From Filobasidium wieringae (taxonomy: Eukaryota > Basidiomycota > Tremellomycetes > Filobasidiales > Filobasidiaceae), in assembly GCA_001600055.1 (NCBI GenBank), contig BCIV01000003.1:191162-255161 (forward strand): a DNA stretch of 64,000 nt, given 5' to 3'. The position numbers and the translations under genes are program-made. This document shows positions 58,729 to 64,000 of the stretch, in pieces (the first letter of the stretch is position 1; each line of letters starts with the position of its first letter). The notes beneath the pieces were generated by a model. That model was not told the DNA's origin and did no database searches. It saw only the letters and a list, made by a program, of their open reading frames with translations.

Positions 58729-61700
58729 ATGGCTCCGACTAAAACCCGTCGTCGTCTTTTCACACGAAACAGATCGAGACCCGCGGAACCGGAACAGACT
58801 CGCCATTCGATGTTCAGGCCGAATCAAGGTCAGCACCATCAGTTCCCAATTCGAGGCACAGACTGATGACGACCTCACGCACACAGTCCCCCAACCTATC
58901 ATCATCTCCCACTCCCACCCCGCCTTTCCTCCTCCCTCTCAACCCGTCCCCCATCCAGATCAAAATCAACACAAAGAGAAACCCCTGCCTCATCCTTTCA
59001 ACCAGCCTCACCGGGGTACGACCTACTACAGCAGTACCGAGCTCGAGCATTCCACCGTGCCCACGGCGCCTAGGGCATTACCGGGGGGACAGACGGGATT
59101 GGGAGCGGGAGCGGGGTTGTCTAGGGTGGAAGAGGAGAGCGCGGTCGGGCTGGGAGGCCTGAGGGAGGGGAGTTGCACGCCCAGGTGGGTGCTGCGTTTG
59201 GTCGAACAGAGGGGGGTTGGCTGATTTTCTCTTTGCTCTCTCTCGATCTCTCTTTCTATTTCTCTCTCGGTCTCTCTTTCTCTTTCTCTCTTCCTTGTTC
59301 TTGTCCTCTCTTCCTTGTTCTTGTTCTCGTCATCAACCTCAACCTCCTCACCCCCTCACCCCCTCACCCCCTCACCCCCTCACCCCACCCACCTAGCGCC
59401 CGGGCCAAAGTCCTCCCCTGGGTGCAAGACGTGTTACAGACCCGTCCGTCCGAGAGCGAGGGGGTCCGGTCCGTCTCGTCTTCGCGTTGCGCACAAGAGG
59501 TGAGGGATGGGGATGGGGAGGAAGGGTTTTCTGATACGAGGACGGGGACGGGGACGGGGACGGGGACGGGGAGGATGAGTGTGAGTGCTTCCTGACCGGA
59601 CCAGCGGACGAGATGGGGATCCGGATCACTAACAATCAGACCCCTTTATCCCTTTCGTTTCGTTCCTTTCTTTTATTTCGCGACGCACCAACCTCATCCT
59701 CATCCCCCCCCCTTGCTCACCTGAGACCACCCAGACCGCCCACGCCCACGCCCACCCCCACGCCCACGCACACCCCGAACCAACCCACCTCCCGCTATCC
59801 GCCGCCGAACTGGCCCGGGCCGATTCGTCCGGGAGAGTCAGGGGGTTGGCTTTCGTCCCCCCTCCTCCCCTTGAGGCCGGTGGGAGGGGATTGACGTGGG
59901 TTAGGGAGGAGGAGAGGGGGGTGCAAAGGATGAGGAGGGGGTATGAGAATGAGGATAGGGTTGGGGATGGGACGGAGGCTGGGGATGGGACTGGGACGGA
60001 GGCTAGGGATGGGACTGGGTCCGGGACCGCGAGCGCGAGTGAAAGCGATGAGAGTCTAGGGAAAGAGGTCAGGGAGAGGAGACGGGGACGTCATCGGGAA
60101 AAGGAAAGAAAAAGGGCAAAGCAGAGGGAAAGGGAGAAGGAGACGAAGAAGGGGAAATCTCATGCTCATAGGGATAAAACCAAAACCGAGTCGAGATCCA
60201 AATCAAAGTCCGTCAAACGATCGGAAGAGCGGAAACATGCAGAGCCCAACCGTACCGACCTCCCCACCGCTGGACCGGAACATGCTCCCCCTCTTCCTGC
60301 GCTCACCCGTCCTGCGATGGAGGAACAACCGCAACAAGAAGGGTTAGGGATGAGCGGGATGAACCCTACCCCAGCTTTCCCTTGGGGTCAATCGCAGTTC
60401 CACCCTCAACCTTTCTTCCGGCCCGGATCGCAGCCTGCCATCCCTGTGACCGTGGGGGAACAGGTGGGTCTCGATGTACCTACTCAGACTTGGGTCCCAG
60501 CGTCTGCTTCACTTGGTCATGATCACCATGAAACGGCTACGCCAACGGCCGAACCCCAAACCCGACCTCAACCTCGAGTCCCGCGCGGATCCGCCCAGGA
60601 TTACTTTGACGGGGCGTTTCATCCCGTCCTAGCGCCCGCGCCTACCTCGGCCACTCGGAGGGAATACGAGCAGGCGAACGATCGGGTTCGAGTCGAAGAT
60701 CTTCAGAGGCAGATGTTACGGGCGGCGGAGGATAGTAGGTTGGCTATCGCTAGGGAGAGGGAGGATAGGGAGAGGGAGGAGAAGAGGTTCCCGATCCAGG
60801 CCACGTATATCCATACCAACGTGGGGGATATCAAGACGTTTGAGAATATCAAACGGATGACCGAGTCCACTCGAGCGTCCAGTGAGGCTGATCGATCCGA
60901 GAGGACGGAGAAGAGATCGACGAGGGAGGGGAAGAGGAAGACGAAAGAGACGCTCATGACGGATACCTCTGGACCTTCTTTTGGCCATTTCGGACGACCG
61001 TTTTCTTACCGACTCGATCATCGGAACGAACCGGTCCTTGTGAGCGAGAGCGAAGATCTAGCGGGGTTGGGGATGGGGGAGACCGATATGATCTCGCCCT
61101 TGGGTGGAGGGGGACCGGTTTTGATCATGCATCGTGTGATGGGAGGTACGGACGGTCTGACACCTGGTCTGAGTGGGTTGCATTTGGGAGAGGTCCTGGG
61201 AAGATCGGGTCAGATGAAGGATCATAGGTCCGCTTATGTCGAGACCGTTGTGGATGAAGAGGTGAGTGGAATAGAAATGTGGTTTTTTTGGTAACCTGCT
61301 GACGACCGCTGGAAATCGTAGGACCTTCGTTCTCCACGTACAAAAGGGACTCTCAGTGCCAATCGTACGCGTCAAGCAGAAAGCTCTCATAGATCTTCAG
61401 TGACCGGCTCTCCAGAGGTCATCTCGCCTCCCAAACAGACCCGACCAGATATACAAGGTTCAGTCTCCTCCATGCAAGGTTCCTTTGTTCAGGAAAAACA
61501 ACCCCTTCCGTCAGCGACCGATACGCCTCCGGGCAGTGTTCCTCGACTACGTCCACCCCTCGTGACCAACGACCCGAATAAACGCATGTCAACCGCCACG
61601 ACGACCATGTCCCTGGTCAATCAGATCGTCTCCGACAGTAGGTTCCATGACGATGCGCTTTGTGATCTGCTCAGAGCCGCTAGAGATGTCAACCTTGGTA

Positions 61701-63854
61701 CCGCAGCCAACAAGGCGCTGAGAAGGGCTGCCAGGGAAAGAGTCATGGATCTCACCGGAATGAGAACCAGGTATCCTGTAAGCGGACCTTGAGTCTTGGA
61801 TTCTAGTTCTCAATGCTGATCTATATCGTTGTTCGTTTGACCAGGCCAGAGCAGAATCTGAAGCCACGGTTACAGCTGTTCCTGCTCATCGATCGGGGAA
61901 GGGCTCCGTTGAGAATGTAAGTAACGTCCGAAACTCGTCGGATTATCAAATTGATCTGAACTTGTCGTCCAGGACGATGAACCTCCCGCTTGGTCCCGTG
62001 CTGTGAGTAACCTCCCTCTCGTTGCGGTTGGGGTTAGGCTGACGAGAGTGCGTTTCCCAGCTCTTCGATATGCTCGAGCAAACAAATGCGAGACTCGATG
62101 CGCTCGACGACCGTATGGGTGGAGACGGTAGCCACGCACCGACCGATTCCTTGGCGCCTGCAGGCGATGAAGAAGAACTAGCTGCGCGTGCAGCGCTTCA
62201 TAACCTTTTATTCCCCAACCTGCCGATGGAAATCCCATTGTTCGGTAGTGGACCTTATGCGACCCCACCGAGGAGTCAGTTCCAAACTCCATCCCGCGCG
62301 AGGGATATCAGTGCGCCTCAGACGGCAGGTCAGATGCCAGACTGGGGTTCTTCTGTAGAGATCCCGGACGGATCCAGTGTTCCCATCGCCCCGATCCATC
62401 CGTTGGGGCACCCAGTCCAGCCTATGCCCCCTACGATCCATGTGCAGCCTCCTACCGCCGCTCAGAGCATCGCGGAAGCGGCCTCGCGAAAGGCTCCCTC
62501 GGAAGACAAGCGTACCCCTGAACCTGAAACGCATATGCGGGAGTATCCTGCCGCATCTACCATCCCGCCTGCACCTACTATCAGACGTTTCGAGGATCCT
62601 CTGTTGCCTGACCTACCGTACCCGAGGCCCTGGGATATCGTCACCCAGCGCTTGTTCTCCTGGGCATTGGTCTGGCCTCCCGAAGACTTTGTGAGGAGTT
62701 TGGAGCAGACTGCTCTAGGACAGCAGGTGGATGAGTTTGGTCTGACCATCTATACGATGACTCTATTCAAGAGGTAGATCATAGTCTGCAGAGTAATGGC
62801 TAGGATTACTGAACAGTACGGTTTTCACAGAAACCTTCGTCATCGCATGTCCTCGGTCCCGCCTTTGCCTTGCGACAAGCTTGTGAGTGCTATCAGCGCT
62901 ACGCTTGCATCCAGCCGAGCTCATGTGCTCTGCTGTTAAAGTTCGTGCCTCCTAATCTGGCGGACAGTATCAACCGAGCTGTCCATGCGGTACGTCCGGC
63001 TGTACGATCTGAAGTCACTTGGGGCTGATGTTTGTCTTGACAAAAGAAACGATTCTCAGATGCTCAACAGATATTGGAAGAACTGTGGTACCGTAAGCGA
63101 GACGACATCTGTGATCCATCCAAATTAGCTCAAACCAACCCCCCCACCCGCTAGCTTTCGGTTTCAAAGAGCCTCCGCGGGTCATTATTGCTCTAGCTAA
63201 ACATCGCAATGATGGACATCACTGGAGCGCGCATCGGTTAGTGTTATCGCGTTTTCTGATATGTTGAAGTCGAGCGACTGAAGAAGCAATTGCCCTTGTA
63301 GGTTTGATATGCCCACAGGAAGATTGGTCACGTTCTCTTTCTCTACGGAAGAGAAGAGTTTAGTCGACGGTCGTGAGTTGATCGAACATTTGAGTGGGAT
63401 GGTTTGATGTTGATTACCGAATCTCTGACGCTTTAGGACCGTTCATGTGTAAGTTGACAAAATCCGGTTAGCTCGTACAATCTGCTAATCTGATCCATAA
63501 CCGGTCAATCTAACAGGGTGGTTCGCCCTTCGAGCAGCCTGGCCCAACTGGGGTATTCCACACCCGGATCATTTAGCTCAAAAGACTCAGAGAATCATCA
63601 CCTCCGCATCTAGTCAAAAGGATAACGCGTTGATGGCTGCGAATTGTAGCAGGAACTTGTTGCTTGGTTGGAAACCGGAACAGCACACTGATCTGAAGAA
63701 GATGAGGAACAATGTTTGGAACGAGGTCAGTTCGCATTCACTTGCCATAAATTGGGGTATGCGTCTGATTCACGAACTTTCCCATCAATAGACCAAACGG
63801 TTGTATGAGAGAAAGTCGAAAGGTAAACTGGTTATAGATTCGAAGGATTATTAG
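58729..63854 (+). CDS. Large unknown protein, disordered with C-terminal domain
   Basis: Sixteen exons join in frame from 58729 to 63854 (about 1,323 residues). The main exon, about 59726-61261, could start at 59726 or 59735. The first 1,000 residues are low complexity: Pro/His/Gly runs, a (TG)n stretch encoded by GGGGAC repeats, Arg/Glu/Lys-rich charged sequence (KERKRAKQREREKETKK), and a possible coiled coil (LQRQMLRAAEDSRLAIARERED). The last about 300 residues look folded and slowly evolving: WDIVTQRLFSWALVWPPEDF, QVDEFGLTIYTMTLF, DAQQILEELWYPFGF, RVIIALAKHRNDGHHWSAHR, DMPTGRLVTFSF and WWFALRAAWPNWGIPHPDHL, with a late NALMAANCSRNLLLGW. I do not recognise the family. The His-Trp and late Cys positions hint at a Ulp1-like cysteine-protease fold (see findings). 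One exon (63438-63449) is 12 bases. Confidence 0.7.
59225..59390 (+). repeat. Pyrimidine tract and (CTCACCCC)n in an intron
   Basis: Intron 2 of the last gene is filled with CTCTCTTTCT-type sequence followed by five CTCACCCC-like 8-base units that run into its CCTAG acceptor. It is a strong, possibly length-variable polypyrimidine tract. Confidence 0.85.
59540..59572 (+). repeat. (GGGGAC)n coding minisatellite
   Basis: About five GGGGAC hexamers in frame inside exon 3 of the last gene, encoding alternating Thr-Gly. Unit number changes would lengthen or shorten the protein without shifting frame. The tract also has G-quadruplex potential on the plus strand. Confidence 0.85.
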
Positions 63855-64000
63855 AATTACTAGGCAGGGTCAGGATCGTCTTGTGTATACCGTAGCGAAT
63901 TAATTATGCCACGTCACGTCACATCGCAATGGCCAAGCTATATTTTGATAATCACTGGAATTTGGAGTTGCCTCGGACAAACGGTGAATAACTAGAAAAC

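Noticed and set aside
1..64000. A biosynthetic cluster, mating-type locus, transposon or CRISPR-like system
   Set aside because: Gene functions are scattered housekeeping roles on both strands. I saw no reverse transcriptase, transposase, terminal repeats, spaced direct repeats, pheromone or homeodomain genes.

Overview
The window looks like nuclear DNA of a basidiomycete fungus, most likely a tremellomycete yeast of the Cryptococcus/Kwoniella type. Almost every gene is cut by many short introns (about 45-75 bases, GTRNGT donors, CTNAY-like branch sites). Exons are often tiny, intergenic spaces are short, and the gene set is typical of that class (Rat1, Nop58, Kre6, Alg5, Yop1, small Tim8, F-BAR RhoGAP, Zn-cluster factor). 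The lineage call is inference from gene architecture and protein content; no species is claimed. I saw no transposon, CRISPR array, rRNA or prokaryotic operon.

Left part (1-16.0 kb): NOP58 (+), a small unknown gene (+), a short spliced reading frame (+), a 1,051-residue MIT-domain protein (+), a tyrosine-aminotransferase-like enzyme (-), a tRNA-like relic (-), an Sfr1/Mei5-like recombination protein (+) and a small charged unknown protein (-).

Middle-left (16-30 kb): a tRNA-Glu-like locus (-), a factor with both C2H2 fingers and a Zn2Cys6 cluster (+), epsilon-COP (+), TIM8 (-) divergent from a FAM32A homologue (+), a leucine-rich-repeat protein (+), ALG5 (+) and an intron-containing tRNA-Lys (-).

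Middle-right (30-46 kb): the complex I 23 kDa iron-sulfur subunit (-), a GPI-type aspartic protease (-), an F-BAR/RhoGAP protein (-), YOP1 (-), a four-TM MARVEL-like protein (-), a 719-residue unknown single-TM protein (+) and a second tRNA-Lys (+).

Right part (46-64 kb): RAT1/XRN2 (-), a CYSTM-type cysteine-rich peptide (-), a RING-H2/coiled-coil protein (-), the beta-1,6-glucan protein KRE6/SKN1 (-) and a long, mostly disordered unknown protein (+) with a compact C-terminal domain.

The genes are mostly unrelated housekeeping functions: ribosome biogenesis and RNA decay (NOP58, RAT1, FAM32A), secretory pathway and cell wall (epsilon-COP, ALG5, YOP1, KRE6, aspartic protease), mitochondria (TIM8, complex I) and signalling (RhoGAP). 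Nothing suggests a co-regulated cluster. The most unusual items are the inverted duplicated tRNA-Lys loci, the two related tRNA-like relics, start codons isolated on their own exon, stop-codon micro-exons, the dual zinc-finger factor, and the conserved-looking C-terminal domain of the last gene. Exon boundaries were read by eye from frame, GT/AG sites and protein continuity; they have not been tested against transcripts.
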